64,000 nucleotides of DNA. Origin: Quillaja saponaria (lineage: Eukaryota; Streptophyta; Magnoliopsida; Fabales; Quillajaceae). The stretch is taken from the NCBI GenBank assembly GCA_029379385.1, contig CM055607.1:19406001-19470000 (forward strand), given 5' to 3'. This document shows positions 34,926-46,320 of the stretch, piece by piece (the first letter of the stretch is position 1; each line of letters starts with the position of its first letter). Below the pieces are notes generated by a model. The model was not told where the DNA came from. It saw nothing but the letters and a program-made list of their open reading frames with translations, and made no database searches. Both the position numbers and the translations under genes were made by a program.

Positions 34926-35775
34926 TTACTCCATGTCAACTTTATCTTCAGAATAACTTGCACGATGATTACTTTTAGAATGAGAATCTTTTTCCATGTG
35001 GCTGAACATTTTGTAATGGTGGCATTGCAGCTTTCCGCAATTCCAACAATTTTTCTCCAAGTAGTTTTTTTTTTTACAAATTTTACATCGAGGATATTTT
35101 AACTTCATTTCACCTTGATTTTTATATTTTCCTCCCTCTTAAATCTTCTTCTTTATATTTAGAATTTTGAGACCTTATATTAGTTTTATACTGAAAGACA
35201 CTCTCTAATGATTCTTTTGTACGCCTACTCAGCCTATTTTCAAATGTTTTAAAAGAGTCCATTAATTCTGTTACTGATAAAGTAGATAAATCATTTGTTT
35301 CCTCTATTGTGGCAATAATATGATCAAATTTCTTATTAACAGTAATTAATATTTTTTTCTACTATTTTTTTAATGAAAATATCATCCCATAGGCCCTTAT
35401 TTGATTAATTATCTCTTTAACTCTTGTATAAAAATCCTTCTAAGTTCTCAAAATTTTTCATTTTAAGATTTTCAAAATCCTTCTTTAAAGATTATAGTTT
35501 AATTGCGTGTACCTTAGCAGTAGCTTGAAATTCCTCTTATAACATATCCTATGCTTTTTTAGTTGTTGTTGCTTCAATAATTCTTGGAAAAATATTGTCT
35601 GCCAAAGCCTGTTAAATGACATATAGCATATGTGCTTCCCTTTGCTTATCCTTATTCAATTTCTCTTGCTGAGTATTTTGTGAGAGTAGTTCTATCTTGT
35701 AAAATAGTAATCTCATCATGGACGATATTCCACAAGCCTTGAGACATGAAATATCTCTTCATTTTGAAACTTCAA
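34926..35775 (-). pseudogene. Copia gag with degenerate zinc knuckle
   Basis: It opens 'MKRYFMSQGLWNIVHDEI' (near 35770), continues in shifting frames with 'ELMDSFKTFENRLSRRTKES', and ends in 'CKICKKKNYLEKNC' (about 35085), where the zinc-knuckle His position carries Tyr. Multiple stops are present. Confidence 0.7.
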
Positions 35776-35900
35776 TAATCATATTTTTCGTCAGAAAAAA
35801 TTGGTAAAAAAACGGATTGACTAGATGAGAAAGCTATAAATATAGTGAGCATTTGTCCAAGTACTGAACGAACAAAACTCTGATATTATTCTTAGTACTG

Positions 35901-36318
35901 TGTTGGAGATTTTATATTTGGGAAGTAAAATTTTAGTATACAAATGTAAATATAAGAACACAAAAACTTGAAGAAAATAATAATTATATTGATAGTTGAA
36001 TGGATATACGGAGAGCTTGTGTGTTTTTTCTTTTGCTTACTTTGCTTCACAATACACCCTCAATGCCTATTTATAGGCATTGTCCACCTGCCCTTAGATT
36101 TTCTACACTTCTTGAATCATTGCGGACAGTAACTACAATTATTTAGAGAGCTCCGACTAACATGGCCTAGTAATATCTACATGCTGACCGACTTAGCTTT
36201 TTACAAGCATTATCCATTTGTTGGTTAGCAACAGACTTACCTAGATAATTCTAGACTTATCTAGATAATTCTAGACTTATCTAATTTACATATTTCTAGA
36301 AAGTGTATTATTACAACA
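35901..36318 (-). repeat. 5' LTR of copia element, with internal 22-bp duplication
   Basis: 418 bp. About 24 bases longer than its partner, mainly because TAGATAATTCTAGACTTATC is present twice in tandem (about 36242-36284). Confidence 0.85.
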
Positions 36319-36748
36319 TTTACATTATTCTCTTGTGCTTACCTTTCAACTTTTACCAAAATCCATTGCATTTAGCTGCATTGATTTTCTCGTAGTTTTG
36401 AAAATTTAGATAGAGAGATATACATCTCTTTTACTCTTAGTTCAAAATGGTAAAGATCCTTTAGTGTGTAGATAAGCTTTTAACATCATCATTGGTGTCG
36501 TTTAGAGGAACAAGAATATGTAATTACACAAGCAATATGGATAGCTAGATCTAAGTGTTTATATTACTTTAGAAAATAAAGTTACTTCTCCTTTTAGACC
36601 ATTAGTCAGTGGTTTTGTTAAAATAATACACTTTAGAGTCATCTAGCTTGTGAAAATTTTATGGTAGTAGATTTGTCTAGAAATTGCTGACTTGGCTAAG
36701 TAATTTTTTTGATAGTTATTTAGTCTCTAGAATCACCCACTTATAATT
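36319..36748. other. Unassigned spacer
   Basis: Nothing recognisable was seen between the copia element and the CACTA terminus. Confidence 0.5.
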
Positions 36749-37195
36749 CACTATAAGAAAAAGAAGTATCAGCGTCTGCTAAACTTGGACGCTAATAATC
36801 AAAATGTGGACGTTAATAAGGCGCCCTATAATAATAATTTCAGCATCCGCGTGGATGCTAATAGTATTAGCGTCCATATTATTAGCATCCATATTGTGGA
36901 CGCAGATTTGAAATGCCAATAAGTTACGATGATTATTTGCATGGAAAAACAGATGCTCATAGTAGACGCTATAGGTGGACACCGATATTAATTGCGTCCA
37001 TTTCGTGGATGATAAAAAGTGGAAGTTGAAAACCCAATTTTTTGAAACATTTAGTGTTCACATTTTTGGACACTAATACATGGATGCTGATTGTAACAAC
37101 GTCTAAGTTGTGGACAATGATTACTGGAAGCTAATTTTTTTTTTTTGAAACCATCAGCGTCCACCTTATGCGGACTCTGATAGGTTAAAGGCAGA
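36749..37195. repeat. CACTA subterminal repeat array
   Basis: Roughly fifteen copies, in both orientations, of a 10-12 base motif related to TGGACGCTAAT / ATTAGCGTCCA occur over 445 bases. In En/Spm such arrays are the binding sites of the element's own TNPA/TNP1-type protein. Many copies carry C-to-T or G-to-A changes (GGATGC, GCATCC). Confidence 0.75.
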
Positions 37196-38044
37196 CATTG
37201 ATAATTCAAAGAGATATAATTTTTTTTATTATACCTATTAAATGGGAATTCATACATAGAAAAATTGTTGTAATAACTAAAATGATCATTTACTAATGAA
37301 AACATCAACAAAACATCATTTTACATTGTCAAAATATCGAGTGTATTATGTTTGTTCATTACAAGAAGATAAATATAAACTAAGTGTTCCCAAGAGTTGG
37401 ATCCTGCTTTTCTTGCTCACGAACATATACTGAATCATAAGGAGACAATGGAGCAGCTAATGTAGAAGGGGCTTGAAAGATTAGTTAATAAGAAAAGTGA
37501 AATGATGAAACTTTTTGTAATAGTTACGCTAAAATGTAAGTTAGTAAGAGCATTTACTAACAAAAATATTTAGTGGGCGAATCATTTCACCAGAAAACTT
37601 ATTCACTTTAATGGTTAACAGACCAATACCTTAGAGCCTCAAGAATTTTACATACACGACCATATAAGAAATCAATCATCACAACAAAGTATATTCTGTT
37701 CCTAGAGCAACTCTCAATTCTACTTTCATCTATTATATGTTTACTAATTAGTGTAAACAGCTAGCATAATAGATGAATGGTTGTTTTCATTTGACAATAG
37801 ATAATATATATAGGGCTTGTATCAATAGCAAGAAACTAATAAACTTAATTAGTACTTGTAATCTAATTATCATTATGTCTTGGAAAAAAACAATTAACTA
37901 TTTCATAGTATATATATATATATATACACATCCTTTTAAGTTTGAGATGATGGTGTTCTTAACTAACAAGGGTACTTAATTAGACACCATTAAAAAAAAA
38001 ATGCTTAAAAAAAATCTATCTGTTTTATGTATAACATAAAAATT

Positions 38045-38760
38045 CTCTTGACGATCACCACATTGGGTGCCAGTCCCATCTCTATAGCTTCATCAAGCAA
38101 TTCTCTTGCTTCATCTAATTAACCTACTTTACAAAAACCATCCATAACAGCTGTGTACCTATAAATGTCAAGTTTTAAGGAACATCTCTTGATGTCCATC
38201 AACATTTCAAATGCTTCCTCCACCTTCCCAACATAACATAACCTTTTTAGCAAGCAATTGTATGTCTGAATTGTGGGTTTACTGCCAATTGAGTCCATGA
38301 GCTCAAAAACCTCAAAAGCTTTCAGCATTCTTCCCCTTTTGCAGAATGAATGTATAAGAATAGTAATGGTTGCAAAATTTGGCTAAAACCCATTTTCCAA
38401 CATGTGGTATAAAACCCTTTTAACTTTATCCAAATCATTCTTCTCGAGTAGCACCTAATCATGATTGAATATGTCCAACAATTTGGTACTAATTCATAAG
38501 ATTATAGATTAGAGAATAGTTTCAAAGCAACTTGAGGCAAGTCTGATATAACTAAAGGCATGAGCATGTCATTGAAGGCTGTTATAGCTGGAAACTCACA
38601 ATCTTTCTCAAAGATATTCACAATCTCACACTTATTTTTAGTGGGTAATGCACTAATCTTATCCATAAGATTTTGAACCTGTAATCTATCACTTCTCTTG
38701 TCAAATTGCAAGCTGTTAGCTTTATCAACCAAAAGCTACGTTGTGTTTTCTGTAGGATTG
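38045..38760 (-). pseudogene. P-class pentatricopeptide repeat (PPR) gene fragment
   Basis: PPR proteins bind organellar RNA through tandem 35-residue repeats. Minus-strand pieces at 38732-38502 and 38328-38045 show repeat signatures: 'PTIQTYNCLLKRLCYVGKVE', 'LDIYRYTAVMDGFCKVG' and 'LDEARELLDEAIEMGLAPNV'. At least three to four repeats remain. Stops occur at about 38118, 38499 and between the pieces, so the gene is dead and truncated at both ends. It lies on the same strand as the CACTA genes, inside the inferred CACTA span. Confidence 0.8.
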
Positions 38761-38911
38761 GAAGTAGCAGAGAAAACTAGTCTGGCCAGATTACAGACTA
38801 ATGTTATAGTGGAATTTTGTCATTGATAAAGAAGAAAAAAGGTTTTTTAGTATAGCAGATTAGACAGAAGACCGAAAAAATTGGGAGATTGGAGAATACA
38901 TGAGCGGAAAG

Positions 38912-40347
38912 TGATAAGTCTATGAAATAGCCTTATTTCATGTCATCTTTATTCATATTATTTGCTATGTTATTGAATTTTAGTTTGATTGTTGCTTAGT
39001 TGACTCATTTACTTTAAGGTGTTGAATTTTAGTTTAGTATGCTTAGGATTTAGACTTTAATTAGGAATTCCATTGATTCTTAACTTACTTTTTGTGTTTT
39101 GAAGGTTTAATGCTTAAAGGAAACCTCTTTGAAATCAAACAAGGATTTCCTATGTGTCAGGCTCCATAGCCACAGAAAAGAGGCGCCATAGTACCCAAAA
39201 TTGTGCAAAACACCATCCAGGCAGAAAGCATTGGTGCTTATGCGCTTGGAAGGTGGCATTGGGATGCCCAAGATAGTGGTGGCCAGTTCTTAGGCTCTAG
39301 AAAGCTGAAGGCTAGGCCCCCAACATGATCTTACAATCCTATTTTTAATGCTGAGGCATTGGAACTTCAGTGCTAGGGTGCGGGATCAATTCCTAGTCCG
39401 AATTAACTTCTTTTTAAGGGTTTTGAAGCCTATTTAAAGATCTTTATGTTAGAGAATCAAAACACACAGTTGAGCAAGGGATTTCTGGAGATATATAGTT
39501 AATTGAGAGTGCTTGGAGTTAGAGAAGCAAGGGATTTTGAAGAGCTTGGAGACCAGCATCCTTATATTTTTCTCTATTTCCTTCATTCCTTTAGTTTCTT
39601 TGCATGTTCTTTATGATTTGCTTAGTTGTAGTCATGTTTGCATCTAGTAGCATGAGCTAAATCATTTTTCTAGGATTTTGATGGAACTCACATGTAGTTT
39701 GATTTAATTTTCTCTATAGATTGCTTAGGGTTTGATATCATTGTTATTTATGTTATTCTATTTTCATTGCTTTTAATTGCTTGATCACCAATTAGATAGA
39801 TTTGGTAACTTAGAGGAACCTTGATGAAGGAAATCTAGGTTTAGCCCTGAATGATATGACACTTATTTAAATTTATTCACCTAGTTGTTTTAATTTGATT
39901 CGTGTATAGGATAGACATATACTTTTATACCTTGTGTAGCAAATTAGGTTTGTTCTTAATGAACCTTGCTTAATTCAATTCTCATAGACATATAGTGAAC
40001 TGATTAACTAAGGTATGGATTATAAGCAATTTGAAAGATACTTATAATTAACTTAGAACCCTAGGTTAATAACATAATATCATAACTAAGCATGATAGGA
40101 TAAAGGAAGTGTGAGGAAAATTATAATCCTAGGTTTTCTTAACATAATCTTAAGTTCAATAATTTATTTACTTGTTTTATTTTAATCATAATAATAATCT
40201 TAAATTTTCAATTATCTAGATAAAGTTGGAGTTGGTAAATTTTAGTACTTAACTTGTTAGAATTAATTCCTCGTGGGAACGATACTTAACTTACCCTTTA
40301 TTACTTGTTTTAACGATACGTGCACTTGCATAGTATTTTTCACAACA
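38912..40347 (+). repeat. 5' LTR of outer Athila-type element
   Basis: 1436 bp, TGATAAGTCTATG to TTTTTCACAACA. A GC-richer block lies at about 39150-39330. Confidence 0.9.
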
Positions 40348-40353
40348 AGTTTA

Positions 40354-40371
40354 TGGCGCCATTGCCGGAGA
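40354..40371 (+). promoter_or_regulatory. Primer-binding site of outer Athila-type element
   Basis: TGGCGCCATTGCCGGAGA, seven bases past the LTR. Only two differences from the common Athila-type site TGGCGCCGTTGCCGGGGA. Confidence 0.85.
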
Positions 40372-40479
40372 ATTATTTTATTCTTGTTAATATTAATACC
40401 AGCCAGTTCTAGTTTTAATTCAAAGTTTTTTGGTTTTAGGTTTATGTGAAGAACTCGTAGCTTGGAAGTCATTCCTTTT

Positions 40480-41850
40480 AATCCTGAGATCAAAAAGACA
40501 ATTCAAGGACTTTTAGAGGAGAACCAACAAGCTACTTTGCAAAATGCAGCAATGGCTGACGAATAAGAGCTTAAAGCCTTGACGGACTATGTTATTCCTT
40601 AGTGGAAGGCCATCATTCAAGCATCCAACGGCTGGCAATTCAAGCTAAGCCCGGTCAGATTCAAATGATCTAACAAATAGAGCAACTTGCTAGCCTTCCA
40701 AATGATGATCTAAATGCCTATCTAGTGATGTTCTTGGAGTTGTGCGACATTTTCAAGTGCAATGGCATTTCTGATGATGCCATTTGTTTAAGGCTTTTCC
40801 CTTTCTCACTTCAAGATAAGGTGAGAAGTTGTTTGTACTCCTTGCCATCCCACTCCATCACTACATGGATGGACTTGGCTCAAAAGTTCTTACAAAATTG
40901 TTCCCAACGGCCAAAATAGCTAAGTTGTGGAATGAAATCACCTCATTCATGCAGCAAGACCAAGAATCTTTTTATAAAGCATGGGAAAGATACAAAGACT
41001 TGTTGAGGCAGAGCCCCCACCATGGTATTCCAAAGTGGCTACAAGTCTAAACCTTCTATAATGGTTTAGTTAGCCAAATAAGAACCACCATTGATGACTC
41101 AGTTGACGATGCATTAATGGGAAAGTTCATTGACGAAGCATATGAGCTGTTGGAAGCAATGGCTTCAATAATTATCAATGGCCATCTAAAAGACTTGCAA
41201 CTTGAAGAGTAGCTAGGGTGCATGAGTTAGATGCCCTCACTGCCTTAACAGCACAAGTGGCTGTCTTGTCTAAGAAGATTGACACTATTAGAGTGCAACC
41301 AATTAAAAGCCAAGTCATGGCTTGTGAGATTTGTGGGGATGGCCTACAAGTAACATGTGCCTAAGCAATCTTGAATCAGCAAATTATTCATGCAATTACA
41401 ATAGGCAACCCAACAATAACTCTCACTCTAACAATTATAATCCGGGTGGAGAAACCACCCAAATTTTTCTTGGAGCAATCAAGGGTAATCTTATGAAGCA
41501 AAACCCACTTATCCCTTGGGTTTTCAAGCACAACAAATAGTGGCTGCCCTTAAAAAGAAGCCTAAATATTGAAGACATGTTCATGCAATACATTGGTAAA
41601 ATAGACTCCATCATTCAAAGTCAAGCGACATTACTAAGGACCCTTGAAACGCAAATAGGCCAGCTATCCAATGCACTTGCAAACCGTCCTCAAGGTGCTC
41701 TATCTAGTGATTTTGTGCAAAATCCATGTGGGGTAGATCCAACTTTGGATCAGTGTAAAGCTATCACTTTAAGGGATGGTAAAGAGCTGGAAGTACCTCC
41801 TACGAAAGCTAAAAATCCATCCAAGTAAGTTGAGGAGGAAATTGTGAATG
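40480..41850 (+). pseudogene. Athila-type gag, broken
   Basis: Gag similarity appears in pieces: 'VMFLELCDIFKCNGISDDAI', 'LFPFSLQDKVRSCLYSLPSH' and 'TWMDLAQKFLQ' (40705-40919), the next frame to 41050, a zinc-finger start 'CEICGDG' (about 41324), and 'FVQNPCGVDPTLDQCKAITL' (41577-41828), which leads to the gag-protease linker. Multiple stops and frameshifts are present. Confidence 0.8.
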
Positions 41851-42019
41851 AAAAAAGAGAGGACTAAGCTCCTAAAGAGAAGGCTCATCATATCCACCTC
41901 TACCTTTTCCTTAACACTTCAAAAAGCTAGAACTTGACATACAATTCAAGAAATTTCTGGAGGTATTCAAGAAGCTTCACATTAATATTCCATTCACTTA
42001 AGCTCTTGAACAAATGCCT

Positions 42020-42310
42020 ACTTAAGTCAAGTTTATGAAGGACATCTTGCCCAAGAAGCGAAGGATAGAAGGAAATGAGATAGTTGCCTTAACCAAAGAA
42101 TGTAGTGCCATCCTCCAAAAGAAACTACTACCAAAACTTAAAGATCCGGGTAGTTTCAACAGCCCAATTTCTATTGGAAATACATTTTGTGGGAAAGCTT
42201 TATGTTATTTAGGAGCAAGCATCAACTTGATGCCTCATTCCTAATTTCACAAGCTTGGTCTTAGAAAGGGAAAAATTAAGCCCACTAAGGTGACTTTGCA
42301 ACTTGCAGAT
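42020..42310 (+). pseudogene. Athila-type protease, N-terminal half
   Basis: The stretch 'KDILPKKRRIEGNEIVALTK' and 'ALCYLGASINLMPHS' is the start of the Athila protease. The active-site Asp of the DLGAS motif is replaced by Tyr. After 'VTLQLAD' the frame is cut by the nested element at 42311 and resumes at 55642. Confidence 0.85.
42306..42310. repeat. Left target duplication of nested element (CAGAT)
   Basis: CAGAT here versus CTGAT at 55637-55641, one mismatch. Removing the nested element rejoins the protease frame (...LAD|WSQTYPRG...), which confirms the insertion site. Confidence 0.8.
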
Positions 42311-43756
42311 TGATAGGAATTTATACAAGCGCAAGCGCACGTATCATCCGCAAGTAATATAGTAACAAGTAGAGATCATTCCCACAATGAATAATTACTT
42401 TTTTTTTAATGCTAATTACTACTATGATGCAGCTTAATTCTAACCAAGCCAATGCAAATTCAGATATAAATTTGATTTAAAAATATTAAAATAAGTCTAG
42501 GTTCACGATATCCCTCACACCATACCTTAATAACTTTAATTCAAATCAATTCATGCATTAGCTAATATTAACTCAGATTTCTTAATCAATTACTTGCATA
42601 CTCCTATGTCTAGCAATTAGATATTCCCCTTAGTCTAATTCCCTATATTCCTTTCAGAATTATTTTAAAGTAAACTCATTAAGACCCAAATTTCATAGTT
42701 ATTTATGATAAAAGAGTATATCCCTATTGAAGATCATCCAAATCATATGAACAATCCAAACATAAGTTATATCACCTAAGGCTAATCCCAAAACTGACTC
42801 TTCCAAGTCAAATTTGAAATTCCTAATCAATCTAACTGGTGATCAAGCAATTAGAAGCACTAAGAACAAGGCAATATAAATACTAAAACTAAAGCATGCA
42901 TTGAATTAAAACTAAAGCCACATTAGCTACATGTAAGTTTAATTGTTACCCCTAGAATATGACTACTCCATACAAACTACAGAAAACATAAAAACTAAAG
43001 ATATAACCATTACAAGCAAGTAGATAATAAGAAGAAGAAGAAATAGAAACTAGAAGTTGTCACTTTTCGGGTTTCCTTCAGCTTCTTGCTACTCTTTATC
43101 ACGAGCTTTGGTGTGTCTCTCAACTTCAGCATTACTCCTCTAGTCATTAGCCTTTTCCTCCTATTTGAATTAAAATAGAAGTCCTCAAAATTAGTACAAG
43201 TGCTACAGCACTATATGTTATGTTTAATCTCAACAGGACTCGTCTTGTACCTCGCCGTAGCTTCACATACATAGGTGTTGCAGCTCCAATCATTTGCATG
43301 GTTTATGAAAGTCATCCTTACTTTGGCACTGCTGCTTCAAGCTCATCAATCTACGGCTTCAATCTTCAAGCACCATGACTTCTAGCTCACTGACTTATTA
43401 GATTTTTCTCCTCTTTGGATTAGCACCGTGTCTTCATCTTAGTTGTGCCGCGGCTAAGTCCTCTTTACCTGATCCATCGATTTCTCCATTTTGTGGCTCC
43501 GTGGCTTTATGTTTATTCAGCACTGCGACATTAGGTGAGTTGCTTCCCTTCTTTAATCCGAGCTAGGACACAACAAAGATACCTAAAACAAATTAAATAC
43601 TAAAATTCATAAAACTATTCCTAATTAAGATAAAAATTCTGCAAAACTCTTAAAACAACCTAAAACAACTCTAATACTATATTTGACTAATATTCTAACT
43701 CAAAATATTAGACTTAGCATCAAATAAGAAATAACAGTATTATTCAAGAGTTATTA
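42311..43756 (-). repeat. 3' LTR of nested Athila-type element
   Basis: 1446 bp, homologous to 54200-55636. The purine tract on the minus strand (AGGTTTTGGGGTG) adjoins its start at 43757-43770. It ends in CCTATCA. Confidence 0.9.
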
Positions 43757-45150
43757 CACCCCAAAACCTAATATTTTGCTAGTCCCTAGCAAAAAAGAAA
43801 GAAAATAAAAATCACAATTAATTTATTAATGATAAGCTAATTATTCTCCTAAAAATCCTTAAACTTTATAACAAAGACTTGATTAAAGATAACATACAAG
43901 TATAATTTCCAAATTTATCAAGTTCAGGCAATCCTTATATGTGTGTGTGCAAAGTATTGTCACTAGAGTTAAATGGCTTCAAAAATATTCTCAAGATAAC
44001 TCAAAGACTAATCTTAACTCCTTAACTTCGTCTTTCCTTCCTCTTTCTACTAATGTAGGTTAATACTTAGTCAAAAATTAATAGATCTTTTATTCAACCT
44101 GTAATGTCATGCTAGGATAAATGTTTGATGAAATGGAATTTTTGACTCAAATATCTTAAGCACAATTTCTTGGATGAGTTCACCCTTCTTTTTCTATATT
44201 TTTTTTTTAAGGCATTAGTTCCCACATACTCAGGCTTTAACTATTATCTCATGATTTATATCACCCGATATTTTTCTTCTTTGTCTGACATAAATGTTCT
44301 CCATTTTTTTTCCTACCAAACCTTTGGTTTTTAGGCATCATCAAGGAACTTTCATATATTCCCAACTTTATTTTTATCAAGTGGGGATGATCACATAATA
44401 TCTTTTTTTTCCTTTTCTTCTTTGTGATACACTCCTTCTCCTAGACTTGCATCTAGCTCATTCTCTTTTTCTTTTGAACTCAATGAAACTGCATACTGAA
44501 TGTGCTTAATGTAATAGGGTGCAAATGGGTTTTACAAACAAAGGATTGGTTAGCATATGCATGTGATAGAAAGAAAAATAGCCATTAGGCTTAAAAATCG
44601 GCAACTAAAGAAATATAGAATCATTGGTGGATGTACAAAGGCTCTATCAATTCAAAAATGATCTAAATCATATTCTCAACTAAGTTTCACCTAGGATTTC
44701 TCCTCAAGAGTAATTCTTACTCATTAAGGAAGTCAAAAAGAGTCTAGGGTTTATAAAGAAAAAATCATTAAAAATATCAACCCTAGGCAACAATAGCCTT
44801 ATGTAATATATATATGAAGTATATGCCCTAATTATAATAAATTAAAAAAATTATATCTGCATGTTATGAAAATCAAAATCAATGCATAAATAATATTATC
44901 ATGGGAATAAGGGAATATTAGAGCATCATTGACAACTTCACTTGCAATATTTTTAACATGATACAGAAAAGGAAACACAATACAACCTAATTAGACAATT
45001 AAATAGAATTGAGGGTTAACCAATGTATTAAAATAGAGAATTATTACAAAACTTTAAGTTATCCCCCAAACCTATACTAAACATTGTCCCAATGTTTTAA
45101 AGAGAAGCAAGAAAATAGCAAAAGGAGAAAAAAAAAAACAAAAGATAAAG
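43757..45150 (-). other. Untranslated 3' internal region of nested element
   Basis: No frame is supported. AT-rich with T-rich runs at 44190-44300 and 44400-44480. Athila elements typically carry a long non-coding stretch between the last ORF and the 3' LTR. Confidence 0.6.
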
Positions 45151-46320
45151 AAGACTCCCATTAGTTATCGAAATCAATATTGATGTTCTCCTCGGGACAA
45201 GGAGGGAAAGTGGAAGGGTTCCATCCTCCTTGCTGCAGCATCATCCTCAGCAGCTGGTTATTTTGGTGGTTGACAACATGGTTATGTTGCTAATGGTCTA
45301 CACACTACACTTCCAATCAAGAGATGTGCTGAGCCACTATAAACTTCTATATACCAATGGGCTGAGCTAGAGCTACTAGATCACCTTCACTTGCTTTAGC
45401 ATTCCTGAGTTGAAACTTGTTCATGAGCTTGTCGTCAATGGTACCCTTCCGCAGGACCAACAGTTTTGTGTCCACCTAAAGCACACCAGCTTCACGGCAC
45501 AGTTCCATGATGAAGGAGGGAAACCAGATTCCCAAGTGTTTAGTGTTTGCAGCCTATAATATGGCACTATGAATAATCCTACCAACATCAATGGACATGC
45601 CTCGAATAATGACATACACCAAAATAACTTTCTTTTTATTCACGTCACTGGCATGTTCACTAAGGAGGATGTTGGCGAGCATAAAGTAGTACCATGCCCT
45701 TAAAGGGGCTAATAGCTGACTGGCCAAAAAGAACCGGCTTTCTATTGGTCAGCTTCTAAACAGAGCCTTAATAGCACAATGCATTGATGACTTCATTATA
45801 ATCTACTATTCCACTAACATCACATGCTCATCAGTCTCGGGGATATATAGAATGCCATAATATGCATTAATTGCAGTGCTTGTGAATGATACCATCTTTC
45901 CTTGCACCATTACTCTGCTATTAGTGTGTTCCACCAAATTAACATAAAATTTCCGAGTCCACTGCAATGATTCCAGCTAGGGGTGGTGCACATAATTTAG
46001 CCCAATATCTGTTGTCAATCAAATTGGCCAACCCCGAGAAGTAATCATGGCTAAGGTGTAGACCTCGCTGTGCCATAACCTTTTTCGTGACAAGCCCATC
46101 ATGAAAGTGCTTTTCTGCAGCAGTAAAGATGAATTGGCTGTTATTAAAGCTTGGTCCAGACGATTCGGCACTCTTAGTAGCTTTTTCCTTTGGTCTCATT
46201 GTCCTAAAAACAACATCAAAATAATCCCGAATCCCAAAATACTCAGCAACAACATCAACCACAACCCATTAATCAACAAAAAAGGGTCTCAGACCCACAC
46301 TATATTTAAATAATTTCTTA
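45150..46320 (-). pseudogene. Athila ORF3: putative plant transposon protein
   Basis: The open piece 46262-45939 has 'NSQFIFTAAEKHFHDGLVTK' and 'VMAQRGLHLSHDYFSGLANL'. In shifted frames follow 'RKFYVNLVEHTNSRVMVQGK', 'VSFTSTAINAYYGI' and, near 45540-45430, 'DTKLLVLRKGTIDDKLMNKF'. This order (the F-S-A-E start, the FY-NL / V-GK block, the IN-YYGI block) is that of the plant transposon protein found downstream of integrase in Athila elements, where an envelope-like gene would sit. Its function is unknown. At least two stops and three frame changes are present. Confidence 0.75.

Larger units (their letters stand above)
31469..36318 (-). mobile_element. Full-length but dead Ty1/copia element
   Basis: LTRs at 35901-36318 (5') and 31469-31862 (3') enclose, on the minus strand, gag, zinc-knuckle, protease, integrase, RT and RNase H regions in copia order. 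A purine tract AAGGAGGAG precedes the 3' LTR, and a decayed tRNA-Met primer site (AATATCAGAG) lies inside the 5' LTR. All domains carry stops or frameshifts. No matching target duplication was found at the outer ends (TTATT versus TTTAC). Confidence 0.9.
36749..38911 (-). mobile_element. 3' terminal part of a CACTA (En/Spm) transposon
   Basis: The end starts at 36749 with CACTATAAGAAAA, preceded by ATT as a possible 3-bp duplication. Subterminal repeats follow to about 37195. At 37480-37380 the minus strand gives 'FQAPSTLAAPLSPYDSVYV', a Pro-rich piece that may be the last exon of the TNP1-like gene. The element appears to continue at 58895-64000, the interval between being an LTR element inserted at 38912. 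That link is an inference from orientation and the absence of another terminus. Confidence 0.6.

Noticed and set aside
34830..35102. Plus-strand hydrophobic frame
   Set aside because: Antisense shadow of the copia gag and protease region on the minus strand.
31464..36323. Target duplication for the full-length copia element
   Set aside because: Flanks TTATT and TTTAC do not match, so none can be claimed.
37908..37926. (TA)n tract as a transposon boundary
   Set aside because: Simple microsatellite without terminal repeats.
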